Of a stretch of 64,000 bases of DNA, positions 1-7,673 are shown piece after piece. This stretch comes from Trichomonas vaginalis G3 (taxonomy: Eukaryota > Parabasalia > Trichomonadida > Trichomonadidae), in assembly GCF_026262505.1 (NCBI RefSeq), contig NC_067203.1, positions 24,471,411 through 24,535,410 on the forward strand, in the 5' to 3' direction. Within the stretch, counting starts at the first letter, position 1. Every line of letters starts with the position of its first letter. The notes below the pieces were generated by a model. It ran no database searches, was not told where the DNA came from, and saw nothing but the letters and a program-made list of their open reading frames with translations. A program made the position numbers and the translations under genes.

Positions 1-720
1 GAGTCCAATCTTCGAAAGAGCTCCTCTCTATATTGGGTGCGTATCAATCCAAGAAGTTTCGCTTTTTAGTAACAGGGGACGAGTCTTGGTTTCAATATGC
101 AACATAAGCCAAAATCATGTGGATCCCGAAGGATGAAAATCCGCAAACATTCCCGAAGAAAAAAATTGACACACCAATGATGATGTTGTCGGTTTTTTGG
201 GGCGTGAATGGCATCATCGCAATTGATATTCTTCAAAAACCTAATACGATGAATGCTCAGTATCTAATTGACAATGTTCTTACTCAAATTATCAATTCTG
301 ATGAGTTTGAGAAATCCAAACAACAAAAACAAAAGTTTGCAATTCATTTATAATTCAAGAGTTCACAAAAGTCATAAAGTAATGAATTACTTGTTGGAAA
401 ACAATGTCAAAGTTGTTCCAAACCCAATTTATTCACCTGATATTGCACCCTCTGACTTTTATTTATTCGGCACGCTAAAAAAGAGAGCTGAAGGACGCGA
501 ATTCGCGAGTCCAGATGATCTTGAAAATTTTGTAAGAGAGCAATTTGAGCAATTTTCTCATGATGATTTAAAGCGTGTCTTTCAAGCCTGGATCGATCGC
601 TGCGAACGCGTGATTGAATCCAATGGTGATTATATTTAAATAAACTTTATATATATGTAACTTGTTTATTTCTATTCGCAGTATTCAGGTTTGTGCTAAA
701 CACACCTTTGGACACCCTAT
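1..720 (+). mobile_element. mariner-family transposon, 3' part, inactive
   Basis: Holds a decayed mariner transposase frame (3-639), then a short 3' segment ending in a terminus-like sequence, CCTTTGGACACCCTAT, at 705-720. Mariner elements insert at TA, and a TA sits at the edge (719-721). The 5' half lies outside the window. Established knowledge: T. vaginalis carries a mariner family (Tvmar1), which this resembles; the subfamily is not proven. Sequence 721-1006 after it is AT-rich with no recognised gene. Confidence 0.85.
3..639 (+). pseudogene. mariner transposase fragment (DD34D type), broken
   Basis: Frame 3 upstream of position 100 translates to a mariner catalytic start with the motif VTGDESWF, then meets a stop near 103. 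The frame continues as WIPKDENPQ and SVFWGVNGIIAI to about 350, where a frameshift moves the reading frame. The rest runs through YSPDIAPSDFYLFG and ends at 639. The second catalytic Asp, normally in an HLDNAR-like motif, reads YNSR, so Asp has become Tyr. One stop, one frameshift and a lost catalytic residue make it a dead copy. It could only be mobilised in trans through its ends. Confidence 0.9.
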
Positions 721-1006
721 ATTCTGACCATGAGTCAATGTTTATTTTTGACTTTTTAATCTTGATTAAATAATGCAGACAAAAAATTTGTAAATAGGAC
801 TAAAGATCTGCTACATAGTAAACGAAACAGAAGTTTGATGAAATGCTTGAGGTTTAATCTCTAAATTCAAGCCCCTTTCTACTAGACCAAAGCAGAATTT
901 ATTCTCATCATCGTCATCTTTCTATTTTGTGAATTTTACGCATATGATGGAAAAATATACTTCAGTAATTGACTTCAATTTTATAACATATTATATAATG
1001 CCAAAT

Positions 1007-2125
1007 TTAGCGTATAAATATAATAAATCCTAAGAAATAATTCGATAAATGGCATCCTAACACACAACTGTTAATAAAGAGGGATTTGAGTACTGTTATT
1101 ATGAGACGACCGTTGCCTTGCCAGATGCCCGGGATGTGTTCAACTTCTGAAAATAAATATTCAGAATTCAGATCAAAATTATATTTCCTCAATTCATTAT
1201 TCTCATAAAACTCATCACGCGATTCGATCAGGCCAGGTGGTATATATGCATCCTTTGTCAAAGCCCATGAGCTCCCACCGCCACACCCTCCATTGCAATG
1301 ATGACTAGCAAAGCCACCGAACCAGCCGCCTCCAGCACCGCATCTATCAGTCTGCTTATACGGTATTTGTACTCCTTTAGAATTCTTAGATCCATATAAC
1401 TGAGCGGCTTCTCCAGTACCAAAGGTAAATCCCGATGAGGAATTTGCTAAATATTTGCCGTTGTAGACTCGGTCAGCCCACCAACCTTGAGCAACAAGGC
1501 TGCCGCCGGAGCCACCTCTAGAATCATCACCAGCAGAGTCATCAGACCCACCGCCAGCACCGCTAACTATCACTCGATGATAGAGGGAATTTTCTAAAAA
1601 TTGGACAGAAGTTTGCCCACCGCCACTCGCCGTACATAATTCATATCCTGCAGAACTACCACCACCACCATATCCACCAGGAACCATATGCTCCTTGTGA
1701 AAACAGTTTTGGGTGGGTGAGCAAATCGAATTTTTCAGATATTGTCCCATACCACCAATTGTGGCATATATTTGTGTTAATCGCTTAATATGAATCAATC
1801 CACGAACATAGCCTCCGGCACCACTGTAACCAAATGATGAGAGGCATGTTGTATTGCCGTGGAAGAGTCTGACTAAACTATCCTGCATGCATTCACCCGA
1901 GTCATAATGATAGGTGGACACTTTGCCTGTGGAACTACCACCGGAAGCACCATACAATTCGAATTTATATAAACCTGGATGGAGCGCAATGGAGTAATCA
2001 GTACATGAGGAAGGGTCTTCGCAAGGATAATCGAAAACGTATTTATTGTCTTCAACAGAAACAGGAAGCTGTGATTTGATTTTGATACCAGCCTTATCTG
2101 GCTCATATAATGAATATCTGATCAT
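1007..2125 (-). CDS. glycine-rich protein with ALK/LTK-type Gly-rich domain
   Basis: 372 aa. After about 40 residues the protein enters a Gly-rich domain: YKFELYGASGG, GYSGAGGYVRG, YATIGGMGQ, VPGGYGGGGSS, IVSGAGGGSDD, CGAGGGWFGG and CNGGCGGGSSWA, ending in GNGRLIITVL near residue 345. This order matches the glycine-rich domain of ALK/LTK receptors, a family expanded in trichomonads. Many Cys suggest an extracellular or lumenal domain. No signal peptide is evident at the annotated start. The last 30 residues are hydrophobic (NYFLGFIIFIR) and could be a membrane anchor, or a frameshifted tail since the domain normally ends just after GNG. No kinase domain is present. Confidence 0.7.
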   Translation of the reverse strand: MIRYSLYEPDKAGIKIKSQLPVSVEDNKYVFDYPCEDPSSCTDYSIALHPGLYKFELYGASGGSSTGKVSTYHYDSGECMQDSLVRLFHGNTTCLSSFGYSGAGGYVRGLIHIKRLTQIYATIGGMGQYLKNSICSPTQNCFHKEHMVPGGYGGGGSSAGYELCTASGGGQTSVQFLENSLYHRVIVSGAGGGSDDSAGDDSRGGSGGSLVAQGWWADRVYNGKYLANSSSGFTFGTGEAAQLYGSKNSKGVQIPYKQTDRCGAGGGWFGGFASHHCNGGCGGGSSWALTKDAYIPPGLIESRDEFYENNELRKYNFDLNSEYLFSEVEHIPGIWQGNGRLIITVLKSLFINSCVLGCHLSNYFLGFIIFIR

Positions 2126-2443
2126 CTAAAGAAGTTCTTAACATACCTACTACCATCATTCGAGATTCACCTCTGACTTCTTATCTCGGCAACAACTATA
2201 TCTGAATCATAATCAGAAAAAATAACACTTTTAAACGATACCAAGCATGTTTTTTAAATGCAATTAGATGAGTTTGGATAGTTGGAAGAAAAATAAAATC
2301 AAAGATATCTAATCTATGAATTACCGACAAATGATAATCATGAATGTATTATAAACATGTAACTTAATAATGATTTGACACACTAGCATGTTTTTAGTAA
2401 AATGTTCTTCATTTTGATGAATCAAAAGCATAACTGCATTTTT
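2126..2443. other. intergenic, AT-rich
   Basis: 318 bp between the glycine-rich gene and the A-tract at the Maverick 1 border. No open frame or RNA gene is recognised. A 12-bp string TTGATGAATCAA near 2414 recurs on the other side of the element near 27035. It lies too far from the ends to be a simple target duplication and may be chance. Confidence 0.5.
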
Positions 2444-2455
2444 AAAAAAAAAAAA

Positions 2456-2499
2456 GGTAGTGGGGCTTCCAGGCACTTCGTGCCCTCTAGCCCCGAAGA
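2456..2499 (+). repeat. Maverick 1 left terminal inverted repeat with hairpin
   Basis: 44 bp preceded by A12. It contains nested inverted repeats: outer arms GGGGCT and AGCCCC, inner arms GGCAC and GTGCC around a TTC loop. The right end (26955-26998) is the reverse complement with 2 mismatches. This is short for a Maverick terminal repeat, which in other lineages is often hundreds of bp. Confidence 0.9.
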
Positions 2500-2535
2500 T
2501 GTTTAGTATAAATGAAGTTTTTATTCGGAAAATTG

Positions 2536-2640
2536 TTAGTCTTCTGGTGTGAATTCGGAGGACTCTTCTTCTTCCTCCATTGCTTCTGGGAAGAAGCCTT
2601 CTTCTGGGTCGAAAACATTATATAATGTGTCGCTTTTCAC
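2536..2640 (-). pseudogene. acidic C-terminal tail remnant
   Basis: An open stretch of about 34 codons without an ATG that ends in a Glu-rich tail (MEEEEESSEFTPED) and a stop at 2536-2538. The composition looks like a genuine protein C-terminus. The matching place in Maverick 2 lacks about 80 bp, so the stretch is absent there. It may be the end of a gene lost from the left end, or chance; function unknown. Confidence 0.3.
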
Positions 2641-2667
2641 AAATTATATATGTTTTCATGTTTTGTC

Positions 2668-2690
2668 ACTTTTCTGTCACTTTTCAGGAA
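2668..2690 (+). promoter_or_regulatory. Inr-like initiator of the methyltransferase gene
   Basis: Two TCACTTTT motifs lie 27-50 bp upstream of the methyltransferase ATG and are conserved in Maverick 2 (about 55709-55729). They match the trichomonad initiator consensus TCA followed by pyrimidine-rich sequence. Inferred from sequence only. Confidence 0.5.
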
Positions 2691-2716
2691 AAAAACATTT
2701 TTATTATTATATATAA

Positions 2717-3535
2717 ATGAATTTTACAAAACCTCCGTTACCGTTCTTTGGAAATAAGAGTAAATGTAAAGATATTATATTGAGAGAACTTAAGAAACTA
2801 CCGAATGGTCTAACATTTGTAGATTTGTTCGGTGGAAGTTTCTATATATCCCATTTGTGCCATACAATATTCCCAGACTCAAAGATTATATGCAATGACT
2901 TCGACAACTATATGGACCGTCTCAAACATATACCAGACACAAACAATATATTGAAAGAGTTAAAAGAAAAGATACCTATAGGTAAGATGGAACGTATACC
3001 ATTAGATAAGAAAAATATTGTGAGAGAGGTTTTGAAAAAAGCAGAATATATAGACTGGGATAGTATATCTGCTAGACTATTATATAGTGGTGCTATAAGA
3101 GTTCATGACATTGAAACACTTATGTCAAAAGTTTTATATCTTAACTATACAAATGTTTTCAAAGAGGACATAGAAAAATATATTGAGGGTATAGAGTTTG
3201 TGAGATGTCATTGGACAGAGTTGTATGAAAAATATAAAGACAAGGAAAATGTTTTCTTTATAGTGGACCCGCCGTTCTATAACACATGGGATTTTCAATA
3301 CCAAGTAGACTGGACTTTGAGAGACTCTTTAGAAACTTTAGACGTTTTACATAACCATCCATGCTTTTACTTTACATCCGATAAAAGTGGTTTGGAAACC
3401 GTTATGAGATGGTTAGAGGACATACATGACTATGAGTTTAGATATGACAAGATAGAATATGAGAGAGGTCCTATAAACCGGAGAAAGTGTCATAACAAAG
3501 AAATTTTATTAGTAAGTAAATGTGGTTTGAAATAG
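2717..3535 (+). CDS. N6-adenine DNA methyltransferase, D12/Dam class
   Basis: 272 aa, the usual size for the family. It transfers a methyl group from S-adenosylmethionine to N6 of adenine in DNA. Visible motifs: PFFGNK at residues 9-14 (the FxGxK cofactor motif), DLFGGS at 36-41 (cofactor pocket) and DPPF at 184-187 (catalytic DPPY/F motif). The frame is intact here, while the Maverick 2 copy is broken by indels. It is the first gene inside the left terminal repeat, with Inr-like motifs upstream. The stop overlaps the next small gene. The role in the element, marking its own DNA or altering host chromatin, is inference. Confidence 0.9.
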   Translation: MNFTKPPLPFFGNKSKCKDIILRELKKLPNGLTFVDLFGGSFYISHLCHTIFPDSKIICNDFDNYMDRLKHIPDTNNILKELKEKIPIGKMERIPLDKKNIVREVLKKAEYIDWDSISARLLYSGAIRVHDIETLMSKVLYLNYTNVFKEDIEKYIEGIEFVRCHWTELYEKYKDKENVFFIVDPPFYNTWDFQYQVDWTLRDSLETLDVLHNHPCFYFTSDKSGLETVMRWLEDIHDYEFRYDKIEYERGPINRRKCHNKEILLVSKCGLK

Positions 3536-3651
3536 GACTACTTGTTTTAGGTTTTTTCCATTGTGTCATTTATTTATTTGACGTGGCAGAAAAGTACAGA
3601 GAATATGAAGATGAACCAATGCCTGCAAATGTTCAGTATATGTACTCGTAA
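3520..3651 (+). CDS. small single-pass membrane protein (43 aa)
   Basis: Overlaps the last 16 nt of the methyltransferase gene in another frame. Residues 3-22 form one hydrophobic segment (FEIGLLVLGFFHCVIYLF), followed by a charged tail (EKYREYEDEP). The start codon and membrane segment are conserved in Maverick 2, where indels truncate the tail. Arrangement and conservation support a real gene. Function unknown; a virion membrane or anchoring role is only a guess. Confidence 0.5.
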   Translation: MWFEIGLLVLGFFHCVIYLFDVAEKYREYEDEPMPANVQYMYS

Positions 3652-3674
3652 GAGATATTTTTATCTAATATTAA

Positions 3675-4037
3675 ATGGACGCACAGAACTTAGCGAATGC
3701 ACAGCAACCTGGACAACCAAACCCAGAGAATATTCCAAATGAAGTTAGAATACAAACTGCAATGGCAAACTATGGTCAAGTGCCAACAGATGTACAAATG
3801 CAAACTGCCATGTCAAATGACGCTGCGTTAGGTTTGCCACCATGGTATGCAAATATGAGATGGAAAGAGTTTTATACAAACCCTGAAGTGGGATATAAAC
3901 AACTTTATGCAGATGACGCGAACACAGGAGTTGACCCAGAATATGTTTTCTACCAGAGGAGAAACAGAATGTATGAGCTCCAGTTAAAGAATGCTATGGA
4001 ACTCAACAGGAAACGTAAGAGACTAGGCGGACATTAG
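3675..4037 (+). CDS. Maverick protein, 120 aa, unknown
   Basis: The N-terminal 30 residues are Asn/Gln/Pro-rich. Two short repeats follow (RIQTAMANYGQVPTD and VQMQTAMSNDAALG), then an aromatic-rich region (WYANMRWKEFY) and a basic tail (RKRKRLGGH). I do not recognise a family. The start follows TTTTTATCTAATATTAAATG, a motif shared with other core genes. The intact frame is in this copy; Maverick 2 carries compensating indels. Position between the methyltransferase and the amphipathic protein suggests a small virion component, which is inference. Confidence 0.7.
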   Translation: MDAQNLANAQQPGQPNPENIPNEVRIQTAMANYGQVPTDVQMQTAMSNDAALGLPPWYANMRWKEFYTNPEVGYKQLYADDANTGVDPEYVFYQRRNRMYELQLKNAMELNRKRKRLGGH

Positions 4038-4055
4038 ATTTTTACATATAGTAAA

Positions 4056-4300
4056 ATGGGTTTCTTCAGTAAGATAGGAAACTTCTTTCGAAATGTTGGA
4101 AGAGGTATATGGAATGGAATAAAAACCGTAGGAAGAGGAATTTGGAACGGTGTCAAAAATATTGGTAAAAGGGTAGGTCAGTTTTTGGTATTATACCTAA
4201 AGACCCTGAACCAGAAGAACAAGCTCCTGTTATACAACAGCCTGAACCTGCACCACAGTCTAGTTGGCAACCAAATCCAACACCACAACCGGTATATTAA
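4056..4300 (+). pseudogene. amphipathic, basic small protein (about 80 aa), frameshifted
   Basis: Starts MGFFSKIGNFFRNVGRGIWNG and continues with repeated GIWNG and basic residues, forming a likely amphipathic helix with Gly/aromatic spacing. The original C-terminus was Pro/Glu/Gln-rich (KDPEPEEQAP, seen in Maverick 2), but a small deletion near 4184 shifts the frame here. Membrane-active short proteins of this style occur among minor capsid proteins of adenovirus-like systems; that parallel is suggestive only. The start is preceded by TTTTTACATATAGTAAAATG. Confidence 0.6.
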
Positions 4301-4304
4301 AAAA

Positions 4305-5153
4305 TTATATTTTTACCGTTCGATAGTAGTTGTATATGAAACTAAGTTCTAAGTAAAACGCATGGTATAATGGAATTATTCTTTTTCTTCCATCTGTAGT
4401 AAACCATACTTGAAAGTCTGAAATACTTCCACTTGGTGGTTCGTATAACTTTGTAGGTTTTTCGTAAAAGTCATTTGCCAAGCATAAGAAAGAGTTTTGG
4501 GCGCCAGAAAATGAAGCATGAACAATAATAGCATCTGGGTCGAAAATATTTTCATATGTTCCATTAGGGTTTTCGACTTCATAATAGTCCGGGTGTACTG
4601 GATATGCTGCAGGCTGATTTAACATCCTCATAAATCTATACCATGCCAAGTTGTTATATTTTGTAGAAATATAAACGTTTTCTCCAAGGTCTTCTATTCT
4701 ATTGATTTTAACAGTTGCATTTTTCCTGTCATAAATAATATCGAGATGGTATTCTCCTTCGTCAATGTTATACTGTTTTGCATATTCGATATAGATATCG
4801 TTTATTTTTTCTTGAAAAGCTTGAAGAGTTGTTTCTAAGTTTACAAGCAAACTAACTTGTAAAAGTTTTCCCTGTTCAAATTTCTCATACATACGTTTTT
4901 CTTTGTTATAGTATCGAACTTCAAAACCGACCGTAAATGGGAAACCATGTATGGCTTCTGAAATGAACTTCATTCTACGAAAGCCAATAGCTTTTGTGAC
5001 AGATGGGTCTCTTAGCCATCTTAATGGGTAGTCAAAACGATAGCCTTCATGCTTTACGGTCTCTGTCTCAAACTTTTGACCGACATTAGTAAAAAGTTCA
5101 TCTAATGGTTTAGTTGTAGCAACTCTTGAATTTTCTTTTTCTATTGGAAGCAT
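4305..5153 (-). CDS. conserved Maverick protein, 282 aa, unknown
   Basis: Mixed alpha/beta-looking protein with RFDYPLRWLRD near residue 40, FEVRYYNKEKR near 75 and VWFTTDGRKR near 255. No recognised family or catalytic motif. Convergent with the 4056 gene and divergent from the fibre gene, whose ATG lies only 18 bp away. Maverick 2 holds a near-identical copy at 57385-58197 with a C-terminal frameshift, and also a diverged paralogue on the plus strand at 63857. Duplication and linkage to the fibre gene make a virion or host-attachment role plausible, but this is inference. Confidence 0.75.
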   Translation of the reverse strand: MLPIEKENSRVATTKPLDELFTNVGQKFETETVKHEGYRFDYPLRWLRDPSVTKAIGFRRMKFISEAIHGFPFTVGFEVRYYNKEKRMYEKFEQGKLLQVSLLVNLETTLQAFQEKINDIYIEYAKQYNIDEGEYHLDIIYDRKNATVKINRIEDLGENVYISTKYNNLAWYRFMRMLNQPAAYPVHPDYYEVENPNGTYENIFDPDAIIVHASFSGAQNSFLCLANDFYEKPTKLYEPPSGSISDFQVWFTTDGRKRIIPLYHAFYLELSFIYNYYRTVKI

Positions 5154-5171
5154 ATTTTATCTAGAATAAAA
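5154..5171. promoter_or_regulatory. 18-bp bidirectional promoter, near-palindromic
   Basis: The only sequence between divergent ATG codons at 5153 (minus) and 5172 (plus). It contains TTTTATCTAGAATAAAA, which is almost its own reverse complement, so each strand sees a T-run followed by ATAAAATG. Preserved in Maverick 2 (58198-58215). Confidence 0.55.
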
Positions 5172-6701
5172 ATGTCGAAAGATATTGCTTCCATGAGAGA
5201 AATACAACACAACCGACAACTCATTATGCAAGCTCTAAATAAGAACACAACAAACTTTTCAAACTATTCTAAGATATCTGAGTCATTGAAAGAAGGAAAC
5301 TTAAAACTGACAATAAACCCAATGACAGATGAGTTTCTGTTTCAAGACAATAAGAACCATACTGTCTGTATAAATCCAACAAAAGGAACTTTAAACGAGA
5401 AACCTATAAATGAACTTCTTTTGAAAACAGATGTTGACAACAAAGCTGACAAAGAATATGTAGACGATGCAATAGCAAAAGAAGAAGAAAGAGCTAACAA
5501 TGCTTATGCAACAAAAGAACATACTCATCCTGAACTAGCAGACAAAACATATGTTGACAATAAAATGTCAAGTGAAGTGACGAGAGCTGAAAACGAATAT
5601 TCTAAAAAGACTCATACACATTCTATATCTGAAATAACAGACTTACAAGAAACCTTAAACAGTAAAAGTGCCGTTGGACATACACATACCATTGCAAATA
5701 TTACAAACTTACAAGAAACCTTAAACAGTAAAAGTGACGTTGGACATACACATACCATTGCAAATATTACAAACTTACAAGAAACCTTAAACAGTAAAAG
5801 TGACGTTGGACATACACATTCTATATCTGAAATAACAGACTTAAACGTTAGCCTTGAAAAGAAAGCAGACAAGAACCATACACATACCATTGCAAATATT
5901 ACAAACTTACAAGAAACCTTAAACAGTAAAAGTGCCGTTGGACATACACATTCTATATCTGAAATAACAGACTTAAACGTTAGCCTTGAAAAGAAAGCAG
6001 ACAAGAACCATACACATGATTTCTTCACAACTGTTGCTATAGAAAGTATTGAAGGAACGGTTGAAGAAACTGGTGGGGATGCATTATATTGTAAACCTCC
6101 TAACTTTCCACAAGGTTTAACATCGGATGACGACATAACGACGATGAGAAACATTAGATGTAAAGATGTTTATGTCATGAAGGATGAACATAATATTAAA
6201 TTCACTGCTCAAGATTTATATGACAAGAAAGCAGACAAAACAGAGCTTCAAACATTAAAGACAGAAATACTTCAAACATTATATCCTATAGGCTCTATTT
6301 ATACGTCAATGAACTCTACCAGACCAGAAGTAGTACTTGGTTTTGGAACTTGGACTCAAATAGTCGACAGGTTTTTGTATTGTGCAAACTCTTCAAAGGA
6401 AACAGGTGGAAGTAAAACGATTTCAGGTGAAAATTTACCTGCACACAGTCACTACATAGATTTAAGTACATCTCAAGCAGGTTGGCATAAGCATAGATAT
6501 TGGGATTGGTCAGCAATGATAAAAGGTAAAGGATATTATGTTAAAGACAACGTTAAGTTTGCTATAAATTGTTACTGGAGTAACACTGAGGGAGGAGGAA
6601 ACCATACACATCACGTTTCAGGATATACGCAAACAACGGGACAAAGTAAAGAATACATGCCACCTTACATGACAGTTTACGCATGGTATAGAAATGCTTA
6701 G
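5172..6701 (+). CDS. bacteriophage-type tail-fibre / receptor-binding protein
   Basis: 509 aa. The N-terminal 150 residues are coiled-coil-like with DNKADKEYVDDAI units typical of phage fibre shafts. Residues about 149-282 are six 22-aa repeats ending in HTH, as in phage fibres. The C-terminal 140 residues begin YPIGSIYTSMNSTRPE, run through FGTWTQI, DRFLYCANSSKETGG and LPAHSHYI, and end PPYMTVYAWYRNA. This is the layout of T4 gp10/collar-type fibre head domains, where His residues may bind metal. It probably forms a trimeric spike on a virion. Its stop overlaps the convergent integrase stop by 3 nt. Confidence 0.85.
   Translation: MSKDIASMREIQHNRQLIMQALNKNTTNFSNYSKISESLKEGNLKLTINPMTDEFLFQDNKNHTVCINPTKGTLNEKPINELLLKTDVDNKADKEYVDDAIAKEEERANNAYATKEHTHPELADKTYVDNKMSSEVTRAENEYSKKTHTHSISEITDLQETLNSKSAVGHTHTIANITNLQETLNSKSDVGHTHTIANITNLQETLNSKSDVGHTHSISEITDLNVSLEKKADKNHTHTIANITNLQETLNSKSAVGHTHSISEITDLNVSLEKKADKNHTHDFFTTVAIESIEGTVEETGGDALYCKPPNFPQGLTSDDDITTMRNIRCKDVYVMKDEHNIKFTAQDLYDKKADKTELQTLKTEILQTLYPIGSIYTSMNSTRPEVVLGFGTWTQIVDRFLYCANSSKETGGSKTISGENLPAHSHYIDLSTSQAGWHKHRYWDWSAMIKGKGYYVKDNVKFAINCYWSNTEGGGNHTHHVSGYTQTTGQSKEYMPPYMTVYAWYRNA
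5618..6017 (+). repeat. 66-bp tandem repeats coding 22-aa fibre units (6 copies)
   Basis: Two alternating unit types: one with TIANITNLQETLNSKS or SISEITDLQETLNSKS and one with SISEITDLNVSLEKKAD, each ending in HTH. The near identity of neighbours suggests recent unequal exchange. Maverick 2 keeps only one such unit. Confidence 0.9.
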
Positions 6702-7657
6702 TCGTCATTTTCAACTTCTTTAGCATATTCGTCAGGAGTTGTCTTATATTTGTTAGGAACTGTCTTTGAAAGTATACCACCTTGAACTTTGACAAGTTTG
6801 AAACGAGGTCTGACAATAGTCGTTTTATCTTCTGCTTGCAGTCTGTACATTTTGCCATGTTTGCCTAAAACTTCATAATATTCTCTTGTATACTTTCTTC
6901 TATTTTTACGAACACGAATGTGAGTACCTGTCGGGTTCCCATTGTTGTCATAGTCAATAGTATTTTCATATGGGTCGCGTTTAGGTATTTCTATTTTTAC
7001 TTTGTCACCTTTCTGAAGTTTGAAGCCCGGCATTCTTTCTTGTTTGTCTCTTTTGACTAAATTATTAAATATATAGTCTTTCTCTAAGTCAGGGTTGTTT
7101 TTCATTTCTTCGGGGGAGTGGTTTCCCAAACCTTTTTGTTTACGGCTATTGTAAATATTTAAAACTTGTCTCATCTTTGCCATGGAGAAGTGTCTATATT
7201 TGTCGTCATATGACATTTCATTTGCTTCACCACCTTGTGGTTGGTTTAAGTCTCTTAACATTTTTATACAACCGTCAATGACACCAAGAGCAGAATGGTT
7301 TTGGTCGACAATGAAATATTGGTTTACATTTTTTGAACGCAGATAGTTTTTTACATCATCTGATTTGAAAGAACTTTCACAGTCAGATGTCAGTTTTGTT
7401 GGATGGTATTTGTCAACGAATATTGTCAAAGCAGTTTTCACATCTAAAATATTTTTGGACCATAATGGTATGGCTTCACAGTATCTTGTGTTTTGACCGA
7501 CAAATATTAGCCAGTATGGTGGTCCATCTGTTCTAACTCTCGGAATGTTTTCCAAGATATCCATAAACCAAGCATTTGGTGTTGAACTAAAGATTTTTAT
7601 CATGAGTGCTTTCTTTGTCGCTTTAGAAACATAGGGGTCCTTGTTTGGATTCGTCAT
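6698..7657 (-). CDS. Maverick integrase (retroviral-type, DD35D variant)
   Basis: 319 aa with an RNase H-like integrase core: first Asp in AWFMDILENI, second in LTSDCE, third acidic position in HSALGVID. The second and third are separated by exactly 35 residues, as in DD35E integrases, but the last residue is Asp (GAC) instead of Glu. A basic C-terminal region with IRVRKNRRKYTREYYEV follows and is probably the DNA-binding end. No N-terminal HHCC zinc domain is seen. I chose the ATG at 7657 because the same start and length occur in Maverick 2. It catalyses strand transfer of element ends into the target. Confidence 0.88.
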   Translation of the reverse strand: MTNPNKDPYVSKATKKALMIKIFSSTPNAWFMDILENIPRVRTDGPPYWLIFVGQNTRYCEAIPLWSKNILDVKTALTIFVDKYHPTKLTSDCESSFKSDDVKNYLRSKNVNQYFIVDQNHSALGVIDGCIKMLRDLNQPQGGEANEMSYDDKYRHFSMAKMRQVLNIYNSRKQKGLGNHSPEEMKNNPDLEKDYIFNNLVKRDKQERMPGFKLQKGDKVKIEIPKRDPYENTIDYDNNGNPTGTHIRVRKNRRKYTREYYEVLGKHGKMYRLQAEDKTTIVRPRFKLVKVQGGILSKTVPNKYKTTPDEYAKEVENDD

Positions 7658-7673
7658 TTTTATCCTATAAGAA
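7658..7673. promoter_or_regulatory. 16-bp bidirectional promoter (integrase / amphipathic protein)
   Basis: Only TTTTATCCTATAAGAA separates the divergent start codons of the integrase and the gene at 7674. Maverick 2 retains it with small changes (60418-60433). Both strands give a T-run and an A-rich box just before ATG, so transcription must start within or next to the codons. Confidence 0.5.

Noticed and set aside
1007-2125. Receptor tyrosine kinase (ALK) call
   Set aside because: Only the Gly-rich extracellular-type domain is present; there is no kinase domain.
5612-6154. 180-aa open frame on the minus strand opposite the fibre repeats
   Set aside because: It is the antisense reading of the 66-bp repeats with repeated low-complexity content and has no start motif.
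5172-6701. Bacterial or phage contamination of the assembly because of the phage-like fibre
   Set aside because: The gene lies between Maverick genes in two separate elements with trichomonad-type AT-rich codons and shared leaders, so it belongs to the element.
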